A stretch of DNA of 64,000 nt. It comes from Rhizobium sp. BK313. Lineage in GTDB: Bacteria > Pseudomonadota > Alphaproteobacteria > Rhizobiales > Rhizobiaceae. The notes beneath the pieces were generated by a model, which was not told where the DNA came from, made no database searches, and was given only the letters and a program-made list of their open reading frames with translations. The position numbers were made by a program, and so were the translations under genes. Shown piece by piece: positions 35,629 through 44,808 of this stretch. The DNA is taken from the NCBI RefSeq assembly GCF_014193655.1, contig NZ_JACHZQ010000002.1:434001-498000 (forward strand), written 5' to 3'. Each line of letters begins with the position of its first letter. The stretch's first letter is position 1.

Positions 35629-38339
35629 GTGCCTTTGCCACCATTCCGATGCGGATTGGCCGTTTGACGGATCGAAAGATACCGCTTCGCCTTATCTGTC
35701 TTTCGGCCGCGCTTTTGGGCGCGCTGCTGCTCAGCGTCGCCTTCATGGCGCATGATCTGCGTGAAAATCAGCGGCGTGTGGAGGAGGCGAATGCGCGCTT
35801 TCATATGTTCGACGATGCCGCCAAGGCGCATCGCCATTTTGGCGAGGTCCGCTATTGGCTGACGGATCTATCGGTCAGCCTGCTGACCCTCTCGGAACGG
35901 CGCGCGCAAGAAGCCCGCAAAGCGCTGGAGCAAGATCTGGCCCGCATCAAGGTGTTCGCCCCCGATGAAGCGAACACGATCCTACAGGGTTCGAACGCCT
36001 ACTATGAAAAGGCAATGGAGGCCGTTGATGCCTATACCAATGACAACAGGGTCATAGGCAACACCCGGCTGGCGGCTGCCAGAAGCTACAGCGACCAAAT
36101 CGATTCCGTGCTCATGTCGCTCGAACAGCGTCTCGAGAACGAAGCCGATCTGGCGCGCGACGCTGCCGATGCGACGGCGCGCAACACCTATCTGCGCGCA
36201 CTGATCGCAGCCGGCGTGACGACATTGGCCTGTATTCTGATGACCTGGCTGGTGTTGCGCTCCATCCTGGTGCCGCTCGGCCGGATCGACAGGGCGATGA
36301 CGCAGTTGACGAGGGGGCAGGAGGATGTCGAACTGCCGCCGGAAGGCAGCGATGAATTCGGAAAACTTTCAAAGACGTTGCGATTGCTGCGTGACAGCCA
36401 GGCGGAGCGTCGCGAGCTTGAAGCGGTTGCCGAGCGCCAGCGCAATACGGTGATGACGGCGATCGAGACCATTCCCGACGGCTTCGCGTTCTTCGACGCC
36501 GACGACCGGCTGGTTTTGGTCAACCAACGCTATCTTCAACTGTTTCCGGAGACTGCAGATCTCATGACGCCGGGAAGAGCCTTCGAAGACATCATTCGTG
36601 CGCAGGCAGAACGCGGCACGACCGATACCGGAAGCGGCGGCATAGAGAGTTGGGTCGCTGAGGCCATGCGGCGTCACCGCGAGCCGCAGGGCATGATCGA
36701 GCGGCAATTCGCCAATGGAACATGGCTGCGCATCGCCAAGCGAAAGACGCCGGAGGGCGGCACCGTCGCGGTCTATACCGACATATCGGATTTGAAGAAC
36801 CGGCAGGAGGAACTGGAGGAGGCAAGGCGTGGCGCTGAGGTCGCCAGCGAAGAAAAGAGCCGTTTCCTCGCCTCCATGAGCCACGAGCTGCGCACGCCTT
36901 TGAATGCGATCATCGGTTATAGCGAAATGCTCATCGAGGATGCGAGCGATCTTGGGCAGGCTGGATTCATTGCGGACCTCAATAAGATAATGGGCTCGGG
37001 ACGCCATCTCCTGGCGCTCATCAACGACGTTCTCGATCTCTCCAAGATCGAGGCGGGCAAGATGGAGCTTTACGTCGAGCGCCTTAGTCTGAAGCAGCTT
37101 CTTGCCGACGTTCAAAATACCGTAGCGCCGCTGATCGCCAAGAAAGGCAACCGTCTGATGGTGAGTGCCTCTGTCGAAAAGGACGAGATCGAGACCGACA
37201 AGACAAAGTTGCGGCAGAATCTGTTCAATCTTCTCTCGAACGCTGCGAAATTTACCGAGAACGGCAAGATCAAGCTTTCGGTGCGGCGTTACGCGGATGG
37301 AGCTGGCGAATGGCTCGAATTTGCCGTCAGTGACAGTGGCATCGGCATGACGAAAGAGCAGCAGCAAAAGCTGTTCCAAGCATTCGTACAGGTGGATTCG
37401 TCGACGACGAGGAATTATGGCGGGACCGGCCTCGGCCTGACGATCACGCAACATTTCGTCAAGATGATGGGTGGCGCCATTACCGTCGAGAGCGAATTCG
37501 GCAAGGGCTCGACCTTCCGTTTCACCATCCCTGCGATCACCAGAACGGATACCGTCCAGGAAAATGCGCCGCAAAGCGATATGGTCGAAGGCGCGGACGC
37601 GCATCCGACAGTTCTCATCATCGATGATGAGGCGAGGGCTCGCAAATTCGTCTCCGACGCCGTTCGTGGAGCAGGCTTTACCGTGATCGAGGCGGCGGGT
37701 GGAGAGGAGGGCTTGGCAAAAATCCGTAAATTGCATCCGGACGCAATCGTCCTTGACGTGATCATGCCAGGGCAAGACGGTTGGTCCGTCCTGCGTGAAA
37801 TCAAGTCGGACAAGGCGATCTGCGATATTCCCGTCATCCTGGCCACGGTGGTTGCGGATCGCGAGATGGGCCTGGCCTTCGGTGCCGTCGACCATCTGAT
37901 CAAGCCGATCGACCCCCAGCAACTCATCGATACCCTGAATGCAGTCGCTGGCGAAGCGCGCCATGATGTGCTGGTCGTCGACGATGATCCCGCAACCCGC
38001 GATCTTTTCCGCAGGGTGCTCGTCCGCGAGGGTTGGCGGGTCCGGGAGGCGGCCGACGGTCGCCATGGTCTTGACCAGCTCGAGGCCGGACGGCCAACGA
38101 TTATGGTTCTCGACCTGATGATGCCGAATATGGACGGTTTCACGCTGCTTCAGGCGATCAAGGACAGGCAGGACTTGGCAGATATCCCCGTCGTTATCGT
38201 CACGTCGAAAGATTTGACGCGCGAGGAGCTGGATTGGCTGGGCGTTCGCGCAAATGAGGTGATCAGAAAAGGAACCAAGGGTCGTGCCGATCTGATCGCG
38301 GCTTTAAAGCGGCATCTTCCGCTCAAGGAAGAGGCGTGA
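35625..38339 (+). CDS. Hybrid sensor histidine kinase with two C-terminal receiver domains
   Basis: A 904-residue membrane kinase. Helix 1 (20-43), a periplasmic helical domain (45-188), helix 2 (190-217), HAMP (about 215-262), a PAS domain (275-390), HisKA with phospho-acceptor H420 ([10 protein letters not shown]), HATPase with SNAAKF, DSGIGM and GGTGLGL, then two receivers with D711 (VLDVIMP) and D830 (VLDLMMP). The second receiver has [13 protein letters not shown] and a conserved GTKGRAD end. It is coupled to the heme protein and followed by a response regulator and a cyclase, so a phosphorelay ending in cAMP is plausible. Confidence 0.93.
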   Translation: MSAFATIPMRIGRLTDRKIPLRLICLSAALLGALLLSVAFMAHDLRENQRRVEEANARFHMFDDAAKAHRHFGEVRYWLTDLSVSLLTLSERRAQEARKALEQDLARIKVFAPDEANTILQGSNAYYEKAMEAVDAYTNDNRVIGNTRLAAARSYSDQIDSVLMSLEQRLENEADLARDAADATARNTYLRALIAAGVTTLACILMTWLVLRSILVPLGRIDRAMTQLTRGQEDVELPPEGSDEFGKLSKTLRLLRDSQAERRELEAVAERQRNTVMTAIETIPDGFAFFDADDRLVLVNQRYLQLFPETADLMTPGRAFEDIIRAQAERGTTDTGSGGIESWVAEAMRRHREPQGMIERQFANGTWLRIAKRKTPEGGTVAVYTDISDLKNRQEELEEARRGAEVASEEKSRFLASMSHELRTPLNAIIGYSEMLIEDASDLGQAGFIADLNKIMGSGRHLLALINDVLDLSKIEAGKMELYVERLSLKQLLADVQNTVAPLIAKKGNRLMVSASVEKDEIETDKTKLRQNLFNLLSNAAKFTENGKIKLSVRRYADGAGEWLEFAVSDSGIGMTKEQQQKLFQAFVQVDSSTTRNYGGTGLGLTITQHFVKMMGGAITVESEFGKGSTFRFTIPAITRTDTVQENAPQSDMVEGADAHPTVLIIDDEARARKFVSDAVRGAGFTVIEAAGGEEGLAKIRKLHPDAIVLDVIMPGQDGWSVLREIKSDKAICDIPVILATVVADREMGLAFGAVDHLIKPIDPQQLIDTLNAVAGEARHDVLVVDDDPATRDLFRRVLVREGWRVREAADGRHGLDQLEAGRPTIMVLDLMMPNMDGFTLLQAIKDRQDLADIPVVIVTSKDLTREELDWLGVRANEVIRKGTKGRADLIAALKRHLPLKEEA

Positions 38340-38353
38340 GGAGAGGGCTTCGG

Positions 38354-38719
38354 ATGGTCAAGATTCTGCTCGTCGAGGACAATGAGATGAACCGCGATAT
38401 GCTCTCCCGCCGCTTGGAGAAACGGGGTTACGAAGTTGTCAGCGCCACGGACGGGCTTGCCGGGGTCGAGGCGGCCGTGACAGCAAAGCCGGATTTGGTT
38501 CTGATGGATATGAGCCTGCCCGTCATCGACGGCTGGGAAGCAACGAAGCGAATCAAAGGAAATCCCATCACTGCTGGCATACCGGTGATCGCACTTACCG
38601 CCCATGCCATGGCCGGCGATCGGGAAAAGGCAATCGAGGCCGGTTGCGACGACTACGACACCAAACCGATTGAACTGCCGGGTCTGCTCGACAAGATCGC
38701 CCGTTTGACGGGAGGGTAA
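38354..38719 (+). CDS. Single-domain response regulator (CheY-like)
   Basis: A 121-residue receiver with phospho-acceptor D52 (VLMDMSLP), acidic pair E8-D9 (VEDNEMNRD), T in ALTAHAM and K in DTKPIEL. No output domain, so it acts as a phosphate shuttle or by protein contact. The ATG at 38354 follows AGGAGAGGG by 6 bases; a GTG at 38336 overlapping the kinase stop is less likely. It lies between the hybrid kinase and the cyclase and probably links the two. Confidence 0.92.
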   Translation: MVKILLVEDNEMNRDMLSRRLEKRGYEVVSATDGLAGVEAAVTAKPDLVLMDMSLPVIDGWEATKRIKGNPITAGIPVIALTAHAMAGDREKAIEAGCDDYDTKPIELPGLLDKIARLTGG

Positions 38720-38724
38720 CGATC

Positions 38725-40278
38725 GTGGCTCAGTCTCGGGATATCGGGCATCGCATGTATATCGCCAGAATCGCCCAAAATATCGTCGATCCGGCCCAGG
38801 CCATTCTGGGCTATCAGGAACTGATCACGGAAGAGGTGCGTGAAGCAGGACCCAGCGATGCTTTGCCGGACCTTGAAAAAATATTGAGCGCCGCGCGGGA
38901 GCTGAATGCAATGATCAAGCGGCTTCTCGACGTCGAGACGCCGGAAAGCGGGAGTACTCCCTCGCTCGATAGGCTTTTGCGACACGATCTCAGAACGCCC
39001 ATGAATGCCATACTCGGCTATTCCGAGATGCTGATCGAGGACTTCGCCGATACCTTGCCGGCGCGTCTGCTGGAGGATGTCTCGAAGGTCATTCGTGAAA
39101 GCCGCAATCTGCTTGCGCAGATTGACGAAACACTTGATCGATCGGCCGCCGATGCGGATCAGGACTTTCAGCCCAAATTCGACAACACGATCGCCGCGGA
39201 TCTTGCCAGGACAATGGCGACCCGTTCTTCGGCCGTCACCGAACGTGCTGGACGTATCCTTATTGTTGACGACACGGCCTCAAATCGCGAGCTCCTGTCC
39301 AGGCGCCTGCGCCGTGACGGACACACCGTCGTTGCGGCAAGCTCCGGCGAGGAGGCGCTTCGTATCTTCGACCGGCAGGAATTCGACCTCGTATTGGCCG
39401 ATGTCCTGATGCCGGACATGAACGGCATAGAGCTTCTCGGCCAGCTTAAATCGGATCGACGCTTTCGCGAGATCCCAGTCGTGATGATTTCCGGGCTGAA
39501 GGATGACGATGCCGTCGCCCGCTGTATCGAGGCGGGGGCCGAGGACTACCTGCGTAAGCCGATCAATCCCGTTCTGCTTAAAGCGCGCATTGCCGCGTGC
39601 CTCGAGCGTCGTCGCTGGCGAGCGCGCGAAAAACAATATCTGGCGCAGATAGAATTCGAGAAGGAGCGGGCAAACGCGCTACTCCATGCCGTTCTTCCGA
39701 AGCAAGTGATAAAGCGGCTTGCAGATGGAGAGGAAGTCATCGCCGATCGTATCGATATGGTGACCATCATTTTCGCCGATATCGTCAACTTCACGGAATT
39801 TGCAGCACGAACGCCGGCTGCGGCGCTCGTCCGGAGACTGGGAAATCTGTTTACCCGTTTCGACGAACTTGCTGATCAATATGGCATCGAAAAGATCAAG
39901 ACGATCGGCGATGCCTATATGGCGGCGGCTGGACTGCCGGACTCGCGCCCGGATCACGCAGTTGCGGGCGTTGCGTTCGCTAGGGCATTGCTGGCCGAAA
40001 TGTCTGGAGGCGCCGATTATGGATCGGCGCTCACCTTGCGGATCGGCATTCATAGCGGGCCGGTCATCGCCGGCCTAATCGGTCGGAAACGCTTTGTCTA
40101 TGATATCTGGGGACATACGGTAAACCTCGCCAGTCGTATGGAGTCTTGCGGCGTACCGGGACGAATTCAGATATCGCAATCGACGTTCGATGCACTTGGC
40201 GACGGCCGTATGATCGCCCACCGGGAAATCATGGATATTCGCGGCATCGGCAAATGCACGACCTACCTATTGGAATAG
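38725..40278 (+). CDS. HisKA-like/receiver/class III adenylate cyclase fusion
   Basis: A 517-residue cytosolic protein. Residues 1-140 hold two HisKA-like helical hairpins; the second has an intact H87 (RHDLRTPMNA), the first has none, and there is no ATPase domain. A receiver follows (180-295, D226 in LADVLMP, K278). A helical linker leads to a class III cyclase (345-475) with metal aspartates D352 and D396, adenine-specifying K392 (IKTIGDAYM) and D460 (VYDIWG), and N467/R471. Both specificity residues favour ATP, so cAMP synthesis is predicted. The start GTG follows GGAGGG. Last gene of the heme-sensor operon. Confidence 0.9.
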   Translation: MAQSRDIGHRMYIARIAQNIVDPAQAILGYQELITEEVREAGPSDALPDLEKILSAARELNAMIKRLLDVETPESGSTPSLDRLLRHDLRTPMNAILGYSEMLIEDFADTLPARLLEDVSKVIRESRNLLAQIDETLDRSAADADQDFQPKFDNTIAADLARTMATRSSAVTERAGRILIVDDTASNRELLSRRLRRDGHTVVAASSGEEALRIFDRQEFDLVLADVLMPDMNGIELLGQLKSDRRFREIPVVMISGLKDDDAVARCIEAGAEDYLRKPINPVLLKARIAACLERRRWRAREKQYLAQIEFEKERANALLHAVLPKQVIKRLADGEEVIADRIDMVTIIFADIVNFTEFAARTPAAALVRRLGNLFTRFDELADQYGIEKIKTIGDAYMAAAGLPDSRPDHAVAGVAFARALLAEMSGGADYGSALTLRIGIHSGPVIAGLIGRKRFVYDIWGHTVNLASRMESCGVPGRIQISQSTFDALGDGRMIAHREIMDIRGIGKCTTYLLE

Positions 40279-40452
40279 TTGCTCATGCCGCCGTGCTCCG
40301 TGCCAGCGTCCCGGTATGGGTGATGCTGCAGGGTCCTGCTTACGTGAGCGTTTTTGGCGAACGGCGACGATCCGCTATGTCAAAGTTAATTGGCGAGCCG
40401 GATTTTTTGGCTAGGGTCCTCAAAAAGGGAATTCGTGTCACAGGAGGACGGG

Positions 40453-40668
40453 ATGTTTCAGGCATTTCGCGGTGCGAGTCCGCCGCTCTATCCGGAAGAC
40501 GTTGCGATGATGCAAACGCTGCTGAAAGATTATTGCAAGGATCGGGGTTGTGAGAACACAAGCACGGAAGCGGAGGAGGCGGCCAGAGAACTTGTCCATT
40601 GGTTTCAGATTGGGGTGACAAAGCAAAGCCAGTTGCGAGAGTTGCTGCACTCGCGCGCGTGGAGCTAG
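40453..40668 (+). CDS. Small hypothetical protein (rhizobial type)
   Basis: A 71-residue acidic cytosolic protein with AGGAGG five bases before the ATG at 40453. It has a helical pattern (MMQTLLKDYCKD, then EEAARELVHWFQIG) seen in many short conserved rhizobial proteins. No function known to me. It lies 14 bases before the next small gene, 174 bases after the cyclase. Confidence 0.68.
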   Translation: MFQAFRGASPPLYPEDVAMMQTLLKDYCKDRGCENTSTEAEEAARELVHWFQIGVTKQSQLRELLHSRAWS

Positions 40669-40682
40669 TCGGGAAAGGACGT

Positions 40683-40970
40683 ATGACGGATATCTTGGCC
40701 GACATGTATGATAGTCGCAATCCACGTTTTGAGTATTCTCCCCTGTCTCGGCCGTTTATTGCCAACGGGACAAGCGTGATCGTCGAAATTTTCCGGCCGT
40801 TTGGCCAGGAGCACGGATGGAATCTTCAGGTGGTCGACGAGGGACTCGATGTTACGGTGTGGATCGATGTGTTCGACACCGACAGAGAGGCATTTGAACA
40901 ATTCCTCCTGACGGTGGAGGCTGAAGGTATCGGCTCGTTTGCGGCGATGCCCATCAAACCATTGAACTGA
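40683..40970 (+). CDS. Hypothetical protein, 95 residues
   Basis: A small soluble protein with an AGGA site before the ATG at 40683 (MTDILADMYDSRN). It has alternating beta/alpha pattern (SVIVEIFRPFGQEHGWNL, then VTVWIDVFDTDREAFEQF) and no motif I recognise. Its frame begins shortly after the previous small gene. The two are likely a pair. Confidence 0.58.
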   Translation: MTDILADMYDSRNPRFEYSPLSRPFIANGTSVIVEIFRPFGQEHGWNLQVVDEGLDVTVWIDVFDTDREAFEQFLLTVEAEGIGSFAAMPIKPLN

Positions 40971-41073
40971 AATGAGATTCAAGACCTCGCCGTTTCCCGA
41001 ATCAAACGTTGATTGGCCGTTCGTTCAACTGTTCTACGTCTGAAGCGCGGGTTCGCAGACATAGATCCCGGGC

Positions 41074-42207
41074 TCACACCGCAATGGTCTTGCGGGCAAC
41101 GATATATGGCTCGAGCATTGCGGCATTGAGCTCTATTCCAAGCCCTGGCCCTTCGGGAACCGAAACCGTACCGTCGGCATTGACCCTAGGCCTGCCGGCC
41201 AGTTCCAACAGCGGGTTCGGCCCGACATCGTATTCCAGGTAGGGAAACGGCTGTTGTCCGCCGGCCCTATGGTTTGGCAAAGTCGAGAGCAGATGGAGCG
41301 CCGCATGGAAATTGACGGTGCTTCCCCAGACGTGCGGTATCACAGGCCGATTAAACATCTGGGCCAAAGCGACGACCTGGCCGACACCCGTAAGGCCGCC
41401 GCAAATGGCGATATCCGGTTGAAGAATGTCCATGCAGCCATCCGCCAAAAACGGCAGGAAACCCGCAGGGTTCATGATCGCTTCGCCTCCGGCAATGGCT
41501 GCCTTGATCTGGCGTGCTGCCAACCGGTAGCCCGGCAAGTCGGTCGGGGTCACCGGTTCCTCGATCCAGAGAAGGCGGGCCTCTTCCATCAGGGAGGCTG
41601 TGGTGATCGAACGTCGCGGCGTGCATGACTGATTGAAGTCGATCATCAGATCTGCCTCTTTGCCGATCTGCCGACGGGCGGCAAATGCTGCAGCCACATC
41701 GTCCGCTGGATTGAAGCCGCTTCGCAGCTTCAATGCGCGAAAACCCTCGCTGAGATAACCGTCGATCTCCCGTTCGAAATCCCGGTATGGGTGGCCGCCC
41801 GGCTTGAAGAACGGACCGCTGGCATAGGCGAGAATCTTGTCGCGACGGGCACCGCCGAGAAGACTGGACAACGGTATCTCATAGGCGCGTGCCGTCAGAT
41901 CGTGCAGGGCCATGTCGACCGCGGAAACAGCGGTCATGATGCCGTCGCCTTCATTGGCCTCGCGCATCGCCTGCCACAGCGCTCGAATATGCCTCGGGTC
42001 CCGCCCGATCAAATGGCGAGCGAGCTGCCCTTCGATCATGGCTGCGGCAGTCGCGGGAACAACCCACGCCTCGCCCCATCCGGAAAGCCCGCCAGCGACG
42101 ATCTCCACCAGAAGCGTTTGCCGATTGGGGAAGAAAATGAGTGCATTTCCGATCGGCTCCTCCAAGGCAGCCGAGAGATGGTAGAGGCGGATTTCCGATA
42201 TTTTCAT
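41074..42207 (-). CDS. Enolase-superfamily sugar-acid dehydratase/racemase
   Basis: A 377-residue mandelate racemase/muconate-lactonising family enzyme, which abstracts an alpha proton from a carboxylate with Mg. Metal ligands are D190 (MIDFNQ), E216 (WIEEPV) and E242 (GGEAI). Bases are K160 (LKLR, a KxR rather than KxK motif) and H292 (IPHVWG), paired with D265. The N-terminal capping domain begins at ATG 42207; the open frame extends into the MFS gene. Its start overlaps the MFS stop by four bases. Likely acid sugar dehydration, with the LysR at 43634 as regulator. Confidence 0.83.
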   Translation of the reverse strand: MKISEIRLYHLSAALEEPIGNALIFFPNRQTLLVEIVAGGLSGWGEAWVVPATAAAMIEGQLARHLIGRDPRHIRALWQAMREANEGDGIMTAVSAVDMALHDLTARAYEIPLSSLLGGARRDKILAYASGPFFKPGGHPYRDFEREIDGYLSEGFRALKLRSGFNPADDVAAAFAARRQIGKEADLMIDFNQSCTPRRSITTASLMEEARLLWIEEPVTPTDLPGYRLAARQIKAAIAGGEAIMNPAGFLPFLADGCMDILQPDIAICGGLTGVGQVVALAQMFNRPVIPHVWGSTVNFHAALHLLSTLPNHRAGGQQPFPYLEYDVGPNPLLELAGRPRVNADGTVSVPEGPGLGIELNAAMLEPYIVARKTIAV

Positions 42208-43520
42208 GATTGCGTCCTTGCGGAGAGGGCGGCTGAAGCCTTCGCGCGCATCAGGTCCCTCATGCTGTAGCCAAGAATAAAGATCGCAGCCGCCGTGACG
42301 GCCATGGCCGCCGCCAGAAAAAGCAGTGCACCCTGGAAGCCGCCGGTCGCGTCGCGGACCCATCCGATAATCGTCGGGCCAAAGAAGCCGCCCGTGCTGC
42401 CGACCGAATTGATCAGCGCGATGCCGGCTGCAGCGGCGGTGCCGGTCAGAAGCGTCGAGGGGAAAATCCAGATCGTCGGCGACGCGCCGCCGATACCCGC
42501 CGCTCCGATCGTCAAACCAATGACACCCACGAACGGGTTGCCGGCGAAGGCGGCGATCACAAAGCCGACCGCGCTGGCGATAAATGGTCCGGCAGTGTGC
42601 CAGACGCGTTCGCCTGTCTTATCCGAATGGCGGCCAACCGCGATCATCGCGATGGCCATGAAGACGAACGGAATCGCCGCCACAAGGCTGGTCTGAATGG
42701 TGGAAAGGCCGAATTGCTTGATGAACTGCGGCATCCAGATGGCGATACCCGTGGTACCGATGACCAACCCGACGGCGATCAAGCACATCAGCAAAACCCG
42801 TGGATCGACCAGAGCGCGGCCGACAGAGAAATGCTCAACCTTCTCCTGGGCGTCACGCTCGCTGTCCAGGCGTTTTGTCAGCCAGCTGCGCTCCTCTTCG
42901 TTGAGAAAGGATGCTGATGCGGGTCTGTCGGGGAGAGCAAAGAAGACGACGAGTCCCATAATGAATGCGGGCAGACCTTCGATCAGGAACATCCATTGCC
43001 AGCCGTGAAGGCCCGCCACTCCGTTCAGGTTTTCCAGAATGAGGCCGGATAGGGGAGCTCCAAGGACCGAGGCCAGTGGCACGGCGACATTGAACGACGA
43101 GAACATCGAACCACGATAGGCACGCGGAAACCACAAGGTCATGTAGAAGATCATGCCTGGGAAAAAGCCGGCTTCGGCAGCGCCCAACAATATGCGCACG
43201 ACATAGAAGCTGGCGGGATTCCAGACGAAGGCAGTCAAGGCGGAGAGAATGCCCCAGGTAATGAGGATGCGGGCGATCCAGAGGCGCGCACCGACACGGG
43301 CCAACATCAGGTTGCTCGGCAGCTCGCACAAAACGTAGCCCAGAAAGAAGATGCCGGCTCCGAAACCGAAGGCGGAGGCTGAAAAGCCGAGGTCGCCATT
43401 CATCGTCAAAGCGGCAAAGCCGATGTTCACGCGGTCCAGAAAGGCGGCCAAATAGCAAAGCATAAGGATCGGCAGGATCCGCCTTGCTGCCTTGCTGATG
43501 ATATCTGATCTATCCGTCAT
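42204..43520 (-). CDS. MFS transporter, anion:cation symporter (ACS) type
   Basis: A 438-residue major facilitator with twelve predicted helices and the ACS-family N-terminus (ILPILMLCYLAAFLDRVNIG). ACS members take up sugar acids such as glucarate, galactonate or hydroxyphenylacetate. GGGAGG lies 7 bases before the ATG at 43520; the frame's GTG 15 bases earlier is set aside. Paired with the enolase-superfamily gene (coupled by 4-base overlap), it presumably imports that enzyme's acid substrate. Confidence 0.88.
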   Translation of the reverse strand: MTDRSDIISKAARRILPILMLCYLAAFLDRVNIGFAALTMNGDLGFSASAFGFGAGIFFLGYVLCELPSNLMLARVGARLWIARILITWGILSALTAFVWNPASFYVVRILLGAAEAGFFPGMIFYMTLWFPRAYRGSMFSSFNVAVPLASVLGAPLSGLILENLNGVAGLHGWQWMFLIEGLPAFIMGLVVFFALPDRPASASFLNEEERSWLTKRLDSERDAQEKVEHFSVGRALVDPRVLLMCLIAVGLVIGTTGIAIWMPQFIKQFGLSTIQTSLVAAIPFVFMAIAMIAVGRHSDKTGERVWHTAGPFIASAVGFVIAAFAGNPFVGVIGLTIGAAGIGGASPTIWIFPSTLLTGTAAAAGIALINSVGSTGGFFGPTIIGWVRDATGGFQGALLFLAAAMAVTAAAIFILGYSMRDLMRAKASAALSARTQS

Positions 43521-43582
43521 ACTTGTTCCTCCCACAGGTCCATGATGGCCTGTCTCCCTGCCGTTTCTTTAACCAACATTGA

Positions 43583-43598
43583 CATTTTCAATCAAATG
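43583..43598. promoter_or_regulatory. Candidate LysR-type operator CATTT-N6-AAATG
   Basis: Inverted arms CATTT (43583-43587) and AAATG (43594-43598), containing a T-N11-A pattern, in the 113-base gap between the divergent MFS and LysR genes. A TTGACA lies at 43579-43584. The arrangement fits an autoregulated LysR divergon. Confidence 0.4.
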
Positions 43599-43633
43599 AG
43601 TTTTTTTAAGATAGTAATATAGGAAATTTAAAT

Positions 43634-44566
43634 GTGCGGATCACGCTAGCTCAGGTCGAAGCTTTCTACTGGACGGTTCAGCTCGGTTCGGCACAGAAAG
43701 CTGCGCATCATCTCAATCTCGCTCAGCCAAGCATTTCCCTGCGTTTGAAGGATCTCGGCGAGGCCTTGGGTGTCGAATTGCTGGAGCGGTCAAGTCGCGG
43801 CCTGGTGATGACGGCTGAGGGGCGCATGCTGCTGCCCCGCGTCAAATCAATAATGGCGGAGATACAGAGCATCCAGCAGCGGGATTCCGCCCTTGCCGTT
43901 GTCGGCGCAATCCGTGTCGGCCTCGCAGAGGGTTTTGCCGTCAATTGCCTGGCGCCCTTGCTGGCGGGCCTGTTGGAGGATCATCCGTCCCTGGAGCCCG
44001 AGTGGGTCGTTGCCACGAGCACGACGCTGGAAGCCTCGCTTCTGGACGATAAGATCGACGTTGCCGTTCTGCTCAATCCGCTCGGTCATGAGAAGCTGAC
44101 GCTCAAGCCGCTTGGCCCCCAGCCGACACATTGGGTGGCGCCGGCTTCCTGGGAGATGGGAAGTGCTGTCGAACCCAAGGATCTCTGGGACAAGCCCATC
44201 ATTTCGAATCCGCCGCCGTCGGCCATGTACCGGCAGGTCACCCACTGGTTTGCGCTTGCCGGCATCCAGCCGCAGAAGATCAGTATCTGCACGAGTGTGG
44301 CGGTCATCCCGGAGCTTGTGGCGGCGGGCTTGGGGGCGGGAATCCTGCCGACCCCGATGGCTCTTCGTTATGTCGCCGAAGGCACGATCCAAATGCTGCC
44401 TTCCAGCCCGAAAATCGAAAACGGCCGTCTGTTCCTCGGCTCGCGCGCCGGCGTTGCCGACCAGAAGATCATAGCGGTCGAACGGACGACGAGCCGCGTG
44501 CTGAAGAAAATGCGCTATCTGGAAATCGACAACAATAGCTCATCGCCGGACAACGCAATGGCCTGA
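43634..44566 (+). CDS. LysR-family transcriptional regulator
   Basis: A 310-residue LysR regulator. The winged helix is FYWTVQLGSAQKAAHHLN and ISLRLKDLGEALGVELLERS; the effector domain runs from about residue 90 to 295. The start is GTG at 43634. It is divergent from the MFS and enolase-superfamily genes and most likely controls them in response to the imported acid. The C-terminal 15 residues are serine- and asparagine-rich. Confidence 0.88.
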   Translation: MRITLAQVEAFYWTVQLGSAQKAAHHLNLAQPSISLRLKDLGEALGVELLERSSRGLVMTAEGRMLLPRVKSIMAEIQSIQQRDSALAVVGAIRVGLAEGFAVNCLAPLLAGLLEDHPSLEPEWVVATSTTLEASLLDDKIDVAVLLNPLGHEKLTLKPLGPQPTHWVAPASWEMGSAVEPKDLWDKPIISNPPPSAMYRQVTHWFALAGIQPQKISICTSVAVIPELVAAGLGAGILPTPMALRYVAEGTIQMLPSSPKIENGRLFLGSRAGVADQKIIAVERTTSRVLKKMRYLEIDNNSSSPDNAMA

Positions 44567-44808
44567 GCATCTGGTTCGCCGGGATCTCGAGTCGTCTGCC
44601 GGAAAAGTTGTTTTTTCTTAAAGAACTCGACGGAGATTTGGCAATTGCAACCGGAGCAATGTTGAGCGGTTGGTGCATACCAACGAACGGGCAGGGCGGT
44701 GCGCAAATTTGCCGCCGTAGTGCTCGATGAAGTCCGGCAGGAAGGTGGTTGTCTTTGCAGCGGCTATAAGCCTATGTTGCCTCATCTGTTGTCTCTAGGA
44801 ATTGTGCC

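Noticed and set aside
36369..38066. 565-codon open frame on the minus strand
   Set aside because: Antisense to the histidine kinase, whose domains are all clear on the plus strand; its residues show no family pattern.
40146..40553. 135-codon plus-strand frame
   Set aside because: Overlaps the cyclase 3' end in another frame and the real 71-residue gene that has a strong ribosome site.
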